Shown here: in pieces, positions 1 through 10,907 of the stretch
Position numbering within the stretch: the stretch's first letter is position 1
How the letters are laid out: every line of letters begins with the position of its first letter
Source: Branchiostoma floridae
Lineage: Eukaryota > Chordata > Leptocardii > Amphioxiformes > Branchiostomatidae
Assembly: GCF_000003815.2 (NCBI RefSeq)
Contig: NC_049987.1
Location: 17,022,599 to 17,086,598, forward strand
Direction of reading: 5' to 3'
Length of the DNA stretch: 64,000 nucleotides
Notes under the pieces: generated by a model
Told to the model about the DNA's origin: nothing
Database searches by the model: none
Seen by the model: only the letters and a program-made list of their open reading frames with translations
Translations under genes and position numbers: made by a program

Positions 1-151
1 CTTTTAAAAAAATTGATATTTGGGGTAATATGACAAATATGTAGGCAATGGGGCTTAAAGTAGACAACTGTTTTCTGATTTTTATGTTTTGTTTTTGCAT
101 AAAGTTTTGTATCTGCCATGCCTTTCTTTTGCTGTTGTCTTTTTTTAAATG

Positions 152-157
152 AATAAA
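152..157 (+). promoter_or_regulatory. possible poly(A) signal
   Basis: AATAAA is followed 11 bases later by a run of A. It could be the 3' end of a gene entering from the left or the tail of a retrocopy. No coding sequence is seen before it in the window. Confidence 0.3.
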
Positions 158-759
158 GAAAGATTGCAAAAAAAAAACAATGACATCTCTAACTTATAGT
201 AGTATACATTTGTACACTGCATGGCTTGAAAAAATGGCTTCGATCAAGTCACTTTTTTTGTGTACCTAAAATTGGAGCTATGGTGACATATTCCTAGTAT
301 GAAAAAACATTTCAAAACCCTGTCTTTGTAATGAATTTTGGACTGCCCTGTCCATTTTCCATAACAATATTCCATCAGAAATAGATGTATCTTTTGTCTT
401 TAATTGCATTTTGAAAAGTGGATGAGACCTAAGTGTGAACTGATACTTGTTACCTCAAGTACCGGCCTTTCAAAGGGTCGCAATTTAATCCATAAAACAA
501 CTGGATTTCATCTATTAGGCAAGTACTCTTCAGTACTTGGTGTATAAGTCCAAACGATTTTTCTTTGCTAAGTACTTATCTTAATGGTACCGTAGGTAGT
601 GGCAAGTATTTTCAATAAAACTCATAGTCGTTAGGAAGTTACAACGATCACTTTACCTGCATACTCTACCTCTGACAGCCTCCTGCTATCGGTCATTCTT
701 TTTTTCACATATAATTTGAGGAGCCTAACTTAAAGATATTTTGGGGAGAGCTCATCTTT
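158..759. other. no gene recognised
   Basis: AT-rich sequence with no convincing open frame or splice-bounded exon and no repeat I recognise. Confidence 0.4.
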
Positions 760-845
760 GTAGGTACACCGGTGCAATAGTCTAGTGGGTAAAGTGCTTG
801 CTTTGTATTTGGGAAGTAGCAGGTTAATTAGATTCCAACTGGATC
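760..845 (+). repeat. tRNA-like SINE head or tRNA relic
   Basis: TAGTCTAGTGG matches the pol III A-box pattern TRGYNNARYGG. It is followed about 35 bases later by a degenerate B-box (GGTTA....GATTCC, with four extra bases). The region does not fold as a complete tRNA by eye, so I call it a tRNA-derived SINE or pseudo-tRNA. Short open frames over it are not supported. Confidence 0.4.
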
Positions 846-1149
846 AAAGACATGAGAAATGGTTAATAATGCTTTCTTTGTGTAGTACTCAGTACTTATC
901 AAAAAGAGCATGGGAGTTAAACACACACCACTACCAGTGGGCACTAGTACTGTCTTATTCACCTAAAGGTGAAGTAGAACTTTGTTTCCTGTAAATAAGT
1001 GATTTTGCAGAAATTCTTTTTATGATCTAAGTTGCTTGAAATTTTGGGTTTTGTTTTAACACCACGAACAACCACAAACAGATCAAATAACAAATGAAAA
1101 AGTATAATACTAGTAAGTAGTGTACACAGGCTGAAAACTTTCTGTAACA

Positions 1150-1490
1150 TGACACTTTGGATACATCAGTCAGCCAGATACATCATCTATGCAATTATGA
1201 ATAAAAAATATGCAGCAAGTCTTAGCTATTTAGTTATTACGAGACAGGCGCGGAAGGTTGGAGGTTCGTCCGTGAGATTAATTTAGCCTTTGAAAATTTG
1301 AGGTAGAAATGGGACATTTTGAAACACAATACCATAAAATGAATATAGGGGTGATTTCTGAAATCATTACTTGCTGCATTTTTTTTTATCTATAAATGCA
1401 TAAACAATGTATCCAGAGCACCACATAAGGTCGTTGCTCCATGTACAAGTGCATATTAGAGTCATTTGAGGTGTTTAGGCAGATACATTT
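1150..1490. repeat. foldback element, short core
   Basis: The left arm near 1157-1225 (TGGATACAT..., ATGAATAAAAAATATGCAGCAAGTC) returns in inverse orientation at about 1368-1415 (TTACTTGCTGCA..., ATGCATAAACAATGTATCCA). The same arms flank the larger foldback at 8025-9240, so these are two members of one family with different cores. Flanking bases to 1490 match 9180-9240. Confidence 0.5.
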
Positions 1491-2632
1491 ACTTGCTAGT
1501 CCACGGGTAGTAGTGACACTGTGTTTAACTACCATTATTATCGATTCACCTTTCTCATATGCATCACATGTACATATAAGGGTACATTTTCTCAAGTCTT
1601 AAGCTTAGTTTTAAAAGGGTTGACCCTAGGACCCCCTGAACACTAAAGCAGCACTCTATCTCCTTAGTTTGGCTAATGCACACCCAGTCTGGTACTTTGA
1701 TCTCTATAATAGAGTCTATAATTGACGCACTATTACATTTTATTCCATTAAAGTTTGACTTCAATGTTTCTCCAGACGGAAACCACGCGGCTCAGTCAAA
1801 CTCAATTCCGTCTGTCTGGCCAGGATGTCAGCTAAGATTGCAACGAGTGGTGAGGTTACAGTCAGGTGGGTTGTACTGTTTAACTCTTTAAAGTTTTGCG
1901 GTAGTTTTGCAACAGCCTTGGTTCACATTGCTGTTTTGTTTTCCCCTTTTTTGCCCTCTTCATTAGAGCAGCCCAAAATATTTGCTTATTGTCATTTGTA
2001 TTGTTTTTGATAGTACAGTTTAATTATGACATTGCTTGAGTATATTGGTGGTATGTGCAAAGAGATCTACCCGATCTTGACACAGACATAAGTTTCAATA
2101 ATTTTGACATATAACTGTGTTACTCTCAATTTCTCAAAGTGTGCTCAACAGCAGGTGCTATTTAGACCACATATTTATGAATTTGTTTATTTGAATTCAT
2201 CATCACTTAGTGAAAGAGGGGACAAAATAGGTGCAAATGCACCTTTGCAGATTGCCCTCCCACACATAAAAAATTTAACTGTGCAATAACATTGCAATAG
2301 CAACAAACATGTATATCAATGAATATACGGGGCCTATAGAATAGCAAGCATAGTCAATATATTGATATACAAGATGCAAAAACTTAGTGTGGCCTTAATG
2401 ACGCTACACAGGAACTATATTGTACACCCACATGAGGTGGACCATGTTGGCATCCATGGTAGGCAGACAGGAAGGGTTAGGCGACCCGTCTGCCTGGCCT
2501 GCACTTGGGTTTTTAAGGTGAAGGAGGGGTGTGCACTTCCTTCTCCACCCTTTCGTCTACATGTACTGGCGCTCTAAGTTCTCCAGGGGTACCAGTATGC
2601 AACGTGTAAGACGGCCAGAGCAGATGCAGGTT
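1491..2632. other. no gene recognised
   Basis: Several short open frames, none with splice context or recognisable product. A short inverted CAGACAGG/GCCTGCACTT-rich patch lies near 2460-2505, just beyond the 3' tail of the retrotransposon. Confidence 0.4.
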
Positions 2633-2653
2633 TACCTACCTACCTACCTACCT
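2633..2653 (-). repeat. (TAGG)n 3' tail of the retrotransposon
   Basis: About five tandem TAGG units (TACC on the plus strand) follow the RT frame directly. Short tandem tails replace poly(A) in RTE and CR1-type elements. Confidence 0.75.
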
Positions 2654-4555
2654 AGTCCCTTGACCTCCAGGTCGTTGGGGGGACAAGGTAGACATGAAGA
2701 TCGAGATTTGCCTCCAGGTTCTTCTTTCCCTAGCCAAGGTTAGTCTCTCCTGTAGGCTGAGGCCCGTCCAGTCAGTGATGTTGTCCTGCCAAGCTTTGCG
2801 TTGACGTCCGCGATGACGCCCTCCCTCTACTGTTCCCTGCAGGATTGTCTTGGCCAGGTTGTTGTGTCTGGTAACATGCCCAAACCATTGCAGTTTGCGT
2901 CTTTTAACTGTCCCTAAGATTGGTTCTTGAGGGCCAACAAGACCGCGTACCTGTTCCCTCACATACTCGTTTGTGATGTGTTCATAGTACGAGATGTGAA
3001 GTACCTTCCGCATGCACTTCATCTCAAAGGCTTGGAATTTCCTCTCTGTGGATGCCAGTAGCGTCCAGGTCTCACACCCATACAACAGTATGGACACAAC
3101 TAGGGTCTTGTAGAGCTTGTACTTGACAGTAAAGCTGATGTTGTTGGATTTCCAGATCCTGGACAGACGAGCCATTGCAGATGTTGCCATGGCAATCCTC
3201 TTCTGTACTTCTGTCCGACTGGTACCATCCTTTGTAATAGACCCTCCCAGATATGTAAATGTGTCCACCTCTTCCAGTTGTTCCCCATTCATGAAGATGA
3301 CCGCATGTGTTTCGTCCCTGCTGTTCACCATCACCTTGCTTTTCTCGGTGCTGACCTCCATGCCAAACGACCCAGTACTCTGTGTTAACTTGTCTGTAAG
3401 GTCTTGGAGTTCAGTGTTGTTACCAGCGAGAAGGTCGATGTCATCTGCGAAGCGGAGGTTACAGATGCGTCTGCCACCAATAGAGATGGAGGTGTGATGA
3501 TCATACAGTGTGTCCTGCATGATCTTCTCCAAGTACAGGTTAAACAAGACTGGCGAAAGCAAGCATCCCTGGCGAACCCCGACTGTTGTCCTGAAGAATT
3601 CCCCCACTTTGTTGTTGAGGAACACTGCACTAGACGCCCTCTCGTACAAAGCTTCGATGGTCTGTATAAGGCCCTCTTCGACTCCAAAACCTCTCAAGAC
3701 CCACCATAAGCCGTCATGCCACACTCTATCAAAGGCCTTTTTAAAGTCGATAAAGTTGTGATAAAGGTCTTGTTGGTGCTGCATGTGTTTTTCAATGATG
3801 AGCCGACAGTTAAAAATTTGCTCAATGGTGCTCCGACCCGGCCTAAAGCCAGCTTGCTCTTCTGCTAGTAGTTCTTCTGCTTTAGACTCAAGCCTCTTCA
3901 AGATCACTTTGAGAAGTATCTTGCTTGGATGGCTGATCAGACTGATGGTTCTGTAGTTTTGGCAGAGACGCGTATTCCCCTTCTTGGGCAGGGGAATGAC
4001 TAGCGACTGTGTCCATTCCTTGGGCCACTTCTTCTGCTGCCAAATCTTCTGACATAGCTCAAAGTACTTGTCCACCACCACTTCACCACCATGCTTCAGC
4101 AGCTCTGCAGGAATGTTGTCAATTCCTGGGGATTTGCCTGGCTTCATGTTGCGCACTGCATCCACTACCTCATCCCTTAGGATTGGGAGGTCTTCTGGGA
4201 CTCTCTCCGCCCAAGGGGGGTTGTTCAGCTTTGCTGTGTCAGGTTGAAGTTCGTAGTTGTAGAGCTTATCACAGTACTCTGTCCACCGGTTGAGGACGGC
4301 CGTGCTTTCTGTCAAAAGGTTTCCACTACTGTCCTCGATCACCGTGGCCCTGGGTTGTTGTGTCCTTGTGAGAGTTTTAAGTGTCTCATAAGCCTTCTGG
4401 CTGTTCCCTGAAGCCATCCCATGCTGTATTTCTGTACACAGGTCTTCTATCCACTTCTCCTTGGCTTCTCTCATCTTCCTCCTGACTGTCGGTACTGTTC
4501 TGCATTTTCCTGACTGGTGCACTTCTGCTGTCTGAGCTCCCTTCTTCTGTCGCAC
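2648..4555 (-). CDS. retrotransposon reverse transcriptase domain (RTE-like, 3' part)
   Basis: A frame of 635 residues. The RT fingers and palm run from about residue 90 to 400: KSPGIDNIPAELLKHG, IPLPKKGN, NYRTISLIS, QAGFRPGRST, FIDFKKAFDRV, GVRQGCLLSP and the catalytic FADDIDLLAG are all visible. The thumb and C-terminal part follow, with YLGGSI, YGCETWTL, LQWFGHVTRH and GGRHRGRQRKAW. No internal stop occurs. The first ~30 residues are out-of-frame readthrough of the linker: homologous reading starts near VRRKMREAKEKW. The stop codon TAG at 2648-2650 is itself part of the (TAGG)n tail, so there is essentially no 3' UTR. Identification as RTE is from motif resemblance; clade not tested by phylogeny. 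Confidence 0.88.
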   Translation of the reverse strand: MRQKKGAQTAEVHQSGKCRTVPTVRRKMREAKEKWIEDLCTEIQHGMASGNSQKAYETLKTLTRTQQPRATVIEDSSGNLLTESTAVLNRWTEYCDKLYNYELQPDTAKLNNPPWAERVPEDLPILRDEVVDAVRNMKPGKSPGIDNIPAELLKHGGEVVVDKYFELCQKIWQQKKWPKEWTQSLVIPLPKKGNTRLCQNYRTISLISHPSKILLKVILKRLESKAEELLAEEQAGFRPGRSTIEQIFNCRLIIEKHMQHQQDLYHNFIDFKKAFDRVWHDGLWWVLRGFGVEEGLIQTIEALYERASSAVFLNNKVGEFFRTTVGVRQGCLLSPVLFNLYLEKIMQDTLYDHHTSISIGGRRICNLRFADDIDLLAGNNTELQDLTDKLTQSTGSFGMEVSTEKSKVMVNSRDETHAVIFMNGEQLEEVDTFTYLGGSITKDGTSRTEVQKRIAMATSAMARLSRIWKSNNISFTVKYKLYKTLVVSILLYGCETWTLLASTERKFQAFEMKCMRKVLHISYYEHITNEYVREQVRGLVGPQEPILGTVKRRKLQWFGHVTRHNNLAKTILQGTVEGGRHRGRQRKAWQDNITDWTGLSLQERLTLARERRTWRQISIFMSTLSPQRPGGQGTR

Positions 4556-5775
4556 AAATCAAGAATGTCATCAGACACCCAAGGCTTGTTCTTCTTCCTG
4601 TGTCTTCCCAGAGTCTCTTCTGCTGTGGACAGCAGCACCTCCTTGATGTTCCCTGCAAGCTCGTCCACGTCAGTGTCATGGACGTTGAGTGCTGCGAACT
4701 TTCCACCTATTTGTGCCTGGAACATCTCTACCACCTCTGGGTCCTTCAGCTTCTCAAGGTTAAACCTGATACGGGGGTTCCTAGGACAGCGCTGGCACTT
4801 CAGTCTCAGTTTGAGTGTAGTTAGCACCAGATCATGGTCGCTTCCTATGTCCGCGCCAGGATAGGTCCTTGTGCGTGATCTGTTGATGCTGGACTTGAAG
4901 CGTTGTGGAGTTAAGATGTAGTCTATCTGGTTGTGTACTTGGCCGTTGGGAGCGTGCCACGTAGTGCGTCTAGACAGCTTGTGGGGAAATAAGGTGTTGG
5001 TGAGGGTCAGTCGCTGCTGCTGTGCGAACTCCAGTAGTCTTAGTCCCCTGTCATTTGTCTCCCCGACACCGTATTGTCCTACCGTCCCTGCCCAGTGTTG
5101 ATATGCATCTGTGCCTACCTTGGCATTCCAGTCTCCCTGAACTACAAGTAAGTCTTTCTTTGGTGCCTTCTCTTTGGTGTTCTCTAGTTCCTCATAGAAC
5201 TGCTCTACTTGTTCATCTTCATGGTCTGTGGTAGGTGCATAAACCTGGATAATGGTGATATTGTGTGGCTTGGCAGAAATCCGGATTGAGATAACTCGAC
5301 TGGAGACTGGCGTACAGCTGATAACACAATTGCTAATCTCATTCCTGACAATAAATGCAACTCCATGCCGGTGCTGTTTTTCCTCCCCACTGTACCAGAT
5401 CTTATGTCCTTCTTCTGTTGTAGTTTCACCAAAGCCTGTCCACCTAACTTCAGCAAGGCCAAGAATATCCCATGTGTAACGATCTAGCTCATGTGTAAGT
5501 TCTTCCAGTCTACCACAGGCATGTAGAGTACGAACATTCCAAGTTCCGATAACTGTACCTTCTGTTGGAAGTTTGATGGCAGGTTGTGCAGTTGTACCTC
5601 TGTTATTTCCTTCCTGGGCTAAACCGATGCTGTGCTTGGCTGATGACATGTCCGGTTGCCTTTCTCTTCTCTCTGTCTTCTGTCTACCTTGTCCTTTCAC
5701 TGGGCTTCTACAAAAACTTGGTGGCGCCAATCTCCTCTCCAAGTTGGGTTTTCCAGAGTTTTCCTTCTCCGTCAA
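4471..5775 (-). CDS. retrotransposon endonuclease domain (RTE-like, 5' part of polyprotein)
   Basis: A frame of 434 residues. Residues about 75-330 form an EEP-family endonuclease that nicks target DNA for retrotransposition. The visible motifs are GTWNVRTL at the domain start, LAEVRWTG (catalytic Glu), QVYAPT, VQGDWNAKVG (Asp and Asn of the active site), QIDYIL and GSDHDLV (the final Asp-His pair). All catalytic blocks are present, so the domain looks intact. The first ~75 residues are basic and low in complexity. The frame runs past the domain and ends in RQSGGR* where the sequence shifts frame into the reverse transcriptase frame, with an 85-base overlap. In related elements both parts are one continuous ORF. 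The start ATG at 5775 is only the first in frame. Confidence 0.85.
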   Translation of the reverse strand: MTEKENSGKPNLERRLAPPSFCRSPVKGQGRQKTERRERQPDMSSAKHSIGLAQEGNNRGTTAQPAIKLPTEGTVIGTWNVRTLHACGRLEELTHELDRYTWDILGLAEVRWTGFGETTTEEGHKIWYSGEEKQHRHGVAFIVRNEISNCVISCTPVSSRVISIRISAKPHNITIIQVYAPTTDHEDEQVEQFYEELENTKEKAPKKDLLVVQGDWNAKVGTDAYQHWAGTVGQYGVGETNDRGLRLLEFAQQQRLTLTNTLFPHKLSRRTTWHAPNGQVHNQIDYILTPQRFKSSINRSRTRTYPGADIGSDHDLVLTTLKLRLKCQRCPRNPRIRFNLEKLKDPEVVEMFQAQIGGKFAALNVHDTDVDELAGNIKEVLLSTAEETLGRHRKKNKPWVSDDILDLCDRRRELRQQKCTSQENAEQYRQSGGR

Positions 5776-7182
5776 GGGTTAGGGTCGCGTTGGTAATCCA
5801 GTACAAATGAAAAGAACGTTTGAAAGTAAAAGCAGAAATAGCCAACTCCCACATGCGGTAGGGTGGGAGGGGGGTGTATCACTGTCCGGTAACAAATGTC
5901 TGACTAACAGCAAAAAAACTCAAAAATGAACATAAAGTGACTTTAAACCCTGTCTAAGTTATCTACTGACAAAGTTGTAGGCCTTCTTGGGCTGTCCCCA
6001 CTGAGGATTCCTATCGATGGAAACCCCAGAGCTGGACACCCCTCAGAAGGCAGCCATCTTGTTGTTTGTTGTTTGGAGATTCCGTCTCCTAGGAGGACTT
6101 CCGACCAAGGGTGCAAGGGGCTCCTCCTACCCCTGACTCGTGTAGCAGGTCCGTCATGCCCGAACATGCCCCTATGGCCTATCAATGTTGTAACATCAGA
6201 CAGATGGGATGCTCACTCTCCAATACCCAACTGGACCCAACTTATAAGTTATACCACATAGTTTCAAGCCTAGGAATATACGTGTGACTGAACAGAGTTA
6301 AGCATACAAAATCATTATCCAATCTGCATCCAGCTTGCTCCAAGTCCAACACCACATCTCATTCCACCGTAGTAGCTCTACATGTACGTCACCTGTACAT
6401 CAAGTAAAAGGCATCGCTTGAGTGTCAAAATATTCCAATACATTGACAATGTGTTGAAAGGAAATCTAGGCCTTAGCTAAAAAGGCCTAAGAAATCGTAC
6501 ATTCAAAGACATTCTATTTTGGCTGGAATTATGTTGAACGTCTACCAGCAGATAGACCTTCTTTTCTAATTAGGTAGTAAATTATTGGTTCAAACTTCAA
6601 AGACAACCAAAATCAAATTTCAAAGGAACTGAGGCTTTTGTAAGTTTCAAGTAGACTAGACCTACATGTACATGATCTACATGATTACAGAAGGCAATGC
6701 CTTTAAGTAAATGAATGTATGAAAGCTGACAACACCAAGAGACTATACTCAAGGTTTAAAGGCCGAGTTACTGGTCCAGGAGGTAATTCCACTCTGCAAG
6801 AAGTGAAATTTAAGCAACTTTCAATTCTGTAGACGACTGTGAAAAATTTAGACTCTGTATCATGTATCGTACATTAAGCAAGTAGATAAAACTATATGTA
6901 GAAACCATCTTGCTCCTGTGATTTTTTCAAATATCTTTTTTAATCTGTACAAATATGCCATTTGTCCTTGCATGGAGTATTGTTTGCATCTTGTTTGTTT
7001 ATTTTGATCTCCATTAGACTTTACAATATAGCTGTAAAATCTATTCTTCTTGGAGTCCATATAGAATTACAAAACAATAAAATAACATAAGTAAACATGA
7101 GTGTATGATAAATATAACATAAGAAGTATTGAAAGAAAGCTAAAATGTAAGATTAAATCAACTCAATGAACTTAAAGATAAT
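5776..7182. other. possible 5' region of the retrotransposon, then no gene
   Basis: Up to about 6260 there is a GC-richer stretch that could be the 5' UTR of the element next door (no boundary seen). From 6260 on it is AT-rich and without a supported exon. Confidence 0.35.
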
Positions 7183-7310
7183 GGAGGTCCCGTATTGCAG
7201 GAGAGCCACACCTCGAAGATGTAAAAGAGCCCACCACACTTTTCACAAATGGTAGCTATAGGGGCCATTCCGGTGTGAGGGCATGAAACCACCTTACAGT
7301 CTGGTCTCAG
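7183..7310 (+). repeat. SINE fragment (middle part)
   Basis: AATGGAGGTCCCGT..GGAGAGCCACACC..AAAGAGCCCACCACAC matches, with divergence, the middle of the tRNA-derived SINE seen at 15938 and 27779. The tRNA head is missing. Confidence 0.55.
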
Positions 7311-7332
7311 TGTTGGCATGTTGAAAAGGTGA

Positions 7333-7513
7333 TACAGTAGAAGCTAGTTAATTGCACAACAGATTACCGCACACTAATGCTAATTGCACAGAATCCTCAA
7401 ATCCCAAACCAGTGTGGTCCAGCTGGATAACTTTGCATTATTGAACCCCCTGGATAATTGCATGAAATATGCTGGCAAATGGGCACCATGTGCAATTAAA
7501 GGACTTCTACTGC
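7333..7513. repeat. TIR element (MITE), copy 1
   Basis: The left end TACAGTAGAAGCTAGTTAAT is mirrored by CTTCTACTGCA at the right end. A second copy at 38446-38620, in the opposite sense, shares CAGTAGA..TTAATTG ends and an interior with TCCAGCTGGAT/GGTTTGGGAT words. Confidence 0.55.
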
Positions 7514-8024
7514 AGTTACCTGTTTCGTCCATCCTTTCATTGATAAATGTGGTAAACCTCAATAGATAAATAAGATAAGTAAATCTTTGGATTTGCATTT
7601 AGGCTACAGTCAAAGGAGAATCTGGATAGATTTGAAAATGGTCAGATTTTCCTGACAGCATCCACGGCCGGTGACTGGATTGTATCGCATTACCCAGATG
7701 TCTATTATAGTAACCTTCATCCACATTTCATGGCCATTGCTCTGATGAACTGTCTGTCTGACTACTTCTTGTAACATTGAGAGCTTTTCAGCGCACCACT
7801 ATCTAGGTTTTCCCAGGACTAGGATTAGGTGCACTGGTTCACCCAACCTAAAAGATTAAGTGCTTCAATTCAAAACCAGTTTTATCACCTTCTCCTAGCT
7901 CAGTCACCTATATCTCCCACCAACTTATAGGTCAGTGCTTTGATGTCATCTCTCAGCCTTGCCCATGTACTAAGCAAACTCGTTTTAGAAAAGTTTGCTA
8001 AAATGAGGCCAAGATTGCAGTCTA
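7514..8024. other. no supported gene
   Basis: A possible acceptor at 7602 is followed by 56 open codons to a TAA at 7772. I could not connect it by codon phase to the exon at 10765, nor recognise the product, so it is not annotated as an exon. Confidence 0.3.
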
Positions 8025-9240
8025 CCTAAACACCTTAAATGACCTCAAACGGCTCTGATATGTAGTGTGCATTGGGGAAACAACCTTGTAAGGCACTCTG
8101 GAATATTAATCTGGATACATTGTTTTTGAATTTATGAATGAAAAAATTCAGCAAGTCCTAAGTATTTACCAGTTATTTTGAGTTAATCCACCAGTTTTAA
8201 GATAGAAGCAACTTCTGGTCGCCATATTGGATTGCCTGTGCTAGGAGTCTGCATGGAAAAGTATTTGATACTTTCTTCAGTCCAAAGAGGACGGTAAAGA
8301 CAGTGGATATTTTAAGGTATTTAGGTTTGCTAAATTGTCATTTTGACCTTCCATTGTTTTCTCATCAGTGAATTAAGAAAGAATTGAGCAGTAACGAATA
8401 TTGATAGATGGGCAAGAAAAAATTCTAAATCTGATTTTTTGGGGGGCCAAATTGATGACGTCATCAGGTTTTATTGCCCCTAATATTATTTTTTCTATGA
8501 CAAAATACAGCACTTTGGTACATACCACTGCAATGAAACTATGTTTTTCATGATGAAAGCTACAAACTCACAGTTGCGCAAATTGATATCTACTAACGAT
8601 CTGTAGTTATTAGAAATTAATTTTTTTTAATTAGATGAAAACAAACATTTTCTAATTACTACAGATCATTAGTAGATTATCAATTTGCGCAACCGTGAGT
8701 TTGTAGCTTTCATCATTATGCAACGAAAAACGAAGTTTTATTGGAGTGTTATGTACCAAAATGCTGTATTTTGTCATAGAAAAAATAATATTAGGGGCAA
8801 TAAAACCTGATGACGTCATCAATTTGGCCCACCAAAAAAAGCGGATTTAGAATTCTTTCATGCCCATCTGTCAATATTCGTTACGGCTCCATTCTTTCTT
8901 AATTCATTAATAAGAAAACCATTGAAGGTCAAAATGACAATTTAGCCAACCTAAATACCTTAATGATGGATGTTTGTAATCAGTTATAAGTGGCTCATAG
9001 ATCATATTATTATATAGCACAATTCTATCATTGTCAACTCATATTGTATACTATAGTTAGTATTTTTCAGCCTCAAATTGCTTCAATGTTGAAACCAGCT
9101 GACCAACTCCAAATAACTGGTAATTAGTTATGACTTGCTGACTGTGTTTTTTATTTATCTATGAATGCATAAACAATGTATCCAGAGCACCACACAAGTA
9201 CAGTGCGCATTAGAGCTGATTGAGGTGTTTAGGCAGACCC
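8025..9240. repeat. large nested foldback element
   Basis: The inner arms 8312-8616 and 8648-8962 are inverted copies of about 305-315 bases with a 31-base loop; both contain TGATGACGTCATCA and GTTGCGCAAATTG-like words. Outer arms at about 8025-8185 and 9095-9240 are also inverted copies, more diverged (CTAAACACCT..., GGATACATTGTTT...). The outer arms match the smaller foldback at 1150-1490. No coding sequence is seen inside, so it is non-autonomous. Confidence 0.75.
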
Positions 9241-10116
9241 ACCAAGATTGCACCATTTTTCCAAATTAGGCACCATCTAGACACAGTTTTTCCCCACATC
9301 TTTGAGCCGACAACCTCTCGCCGACAGCTTTTTTTCAGCGTCTAGATGGAGCTGCAATATCGCCATGATAAAGATATCGGCAAATTTCTCCCGAAAGGTC
9401 CGGACCATTTGCCCGATAGCTTACTAGGGGTCCCTGAAAGCTTAGCAGGGGTCCCCGACAACTTCTGCGTGCATGTAGATGGGTCCCGATATTAGCATAT
9501 ATCGCAGGCTCATTAGGCTATATAGCTGTTTATGAATATGACTGCAAGCGCCACAGGTGTCCCGGCCCCAACGTTCCAGATCAATCCCAACATCTCCACA
9601 GATATCGGTAAAAACTGTCTAGATTAGGCCTTTACTGTAGACTGGTGGAACATTGGACAGCTTGCAATTATACAGGAAGAAATACAAGTTGATTCTATAC
9701 CCTGCTTATTTGAAAGAAAAAAGATTACACTTTGTTGACAGTGTGAAAAGAACTGACTCCCCTCTGTGCAAGATTAGGATGGATACACCTTTGGCAGTTT
9801 CCTGTAAACCATTTCCATCTCATCATTTTCAAATTTCAGTTGGAAAATTACAGGGCAAACAAGCTGAATTTAATCATAGCCTACAGAATTTCCTATCATT
9901 TTGTATATCATTTGTGAAGTAAATTACAAAGCATTACTCGTATAATTGGGCATAAGTTGCCCCTCTGTCACAACAAGCAATTTGCCGTTTCCTGTCAAGA
10001 TGCACGTTCATGAACGCAGCTTACATATTCACCGCTCTGAATTCAACTGGCTTTACTATCACACCTCCCAAGACATGACCTGCTGAAAAAGAGAAATGTT
10101 TAAGGTTGAAATGATC
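9241..10116. other. no gene recognised
   Basis: A GC-richer patch at 9240-9640 with short GGTCCC words, then AT-rich sequence. An 89-codon open frame from 9653 has no splice or family support. Confidence 0.35.
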
Positions 10117-10298
10117 TGTAATTGTTAGAAAATATTTTTTTGCTATTGATTTGCTACAGATAATTACAGATAATCATTAGAAGATATCAAGGGGCGCAAA
10201 CGTGAGTTTGTAGCCTTCATCATTATACACATGAAAAACATAACGTCATTGAAGTGGTATGCACCAAACTGCTGTATTTTCTCATAGAAGAAAATGAA
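10117..10298. repeat. truncated copy of the 8.3-8.9 kb foldback
   Basis: GATCTGTAATTGTTAGAAA, then CAGATAATCATTAGAAGATATCAAGGGGCGC and CGTGAGTTTGTAGC(C)TTCATCATTAT reproduce the loop and the start of the right arm of the element at 8312-8962. Most of the left arm is lost. Confidence 0.65.
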
Positions 10299-10764
10299 TA
10301 AAAGTCAGTTCTGAATAGATCTGTTCATAGATTCCCAATCTTTTGTGTTGAAGCAAGCTTGAAATCTTAGAAACACCCACAATTACTTATTCATTTGATG
10401 GTAACTTGTACTCCTTTCTTATCCACAGCATTTATGCCTTCCTTCCCACTGTGCAATAACTTATAACCACAGAGTGAGCAAAGCGTTACTTTAAAGTATA
10501 AATTGACACTGACATTGGTAAAAAATTACCACCGAGTTAGCAAAGCCTAATCATAGTATAGCGCCGATTCAAATTAAAACTTGCTAAAAAGTTGAAATCC
10601 CATCATTCCTACAAGTGTGCATAATACTTGTGCTTTCTTTGTCAATTACCCATGTCGTTATGTCTGTATAACCAATAAGAATAAAGGCTTGTGATCCACA
10701 CAGACTGACCATATGATGATATCACAATCATTATCATAAATTAAATGTGTTATTCACTTTTCAG
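10299..10764. other. no gene recognised; intron or upstream of the exon at 10765
   Basis: AT-rich. It ends in TTATTCACTTTTCAG, the acceptor of the next exon. Confidence 0.4.
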
Positions 10765-10907
10765 GTATGTTATGACTCACACGAACCACGTACTACCCTC
10801 CGGCAATGTCCACGCCATCGTGCCCCATTTACAGGACGCAAGGCCCGAGGACAAGACCACTCCATCGGATAAAGAGGGGGAGGCAGCCTCAGTTGTCACA
10901 GTTGATG
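10765..10907 (+). CDS. exon of the unrecognised AT-hook-like gene
   Basis: The acceptor ATTCACTTTTCAG and the donor GATG|GTACAT bound it. One base completes the previous codon, 47 codons follow and one base is left over. It encodes YVMTHTNHVLPSGNVHAIV and an acidic linker. The phase matches the next exon exactly. Confidence 0.7.

Larger units (their letters stand above)
2633..5775 (-). mobile_element. RTE-type non-LTR retrotransposon, nearly full length
   Basis: Read on the minus strand, an apurinic-like (EEP) endonuclease frame is followed by a reverse transcriptase frame and then a (TAGG)n tail. This order (EN-RT, no second ORF, simple repeat tail) fits the RTE/BovB type of LINE. The C-terminal signatures YGCETW and WFGHVTRH belong to the same kind. 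One frameshift near 4480-4505 separates the two frames, so the copy cannot make the whole polyprotein. The 5' boundary was not found; it may lie between 5776 and about 6260. No target-site duplication was identified. Confidence 0.85.

Noticed and set aside
7604-7774. Possible exon (56 codons after an acceptor-like AG, TAA end)
   Set aside because: Phase does not fit the exon at 10765 through any obvious donor and the product is not recognisable.
9653-9922. 89-codon open frame
   Set aside because: Starts with a non-ATG codon, no splice sites and no recognisable family.
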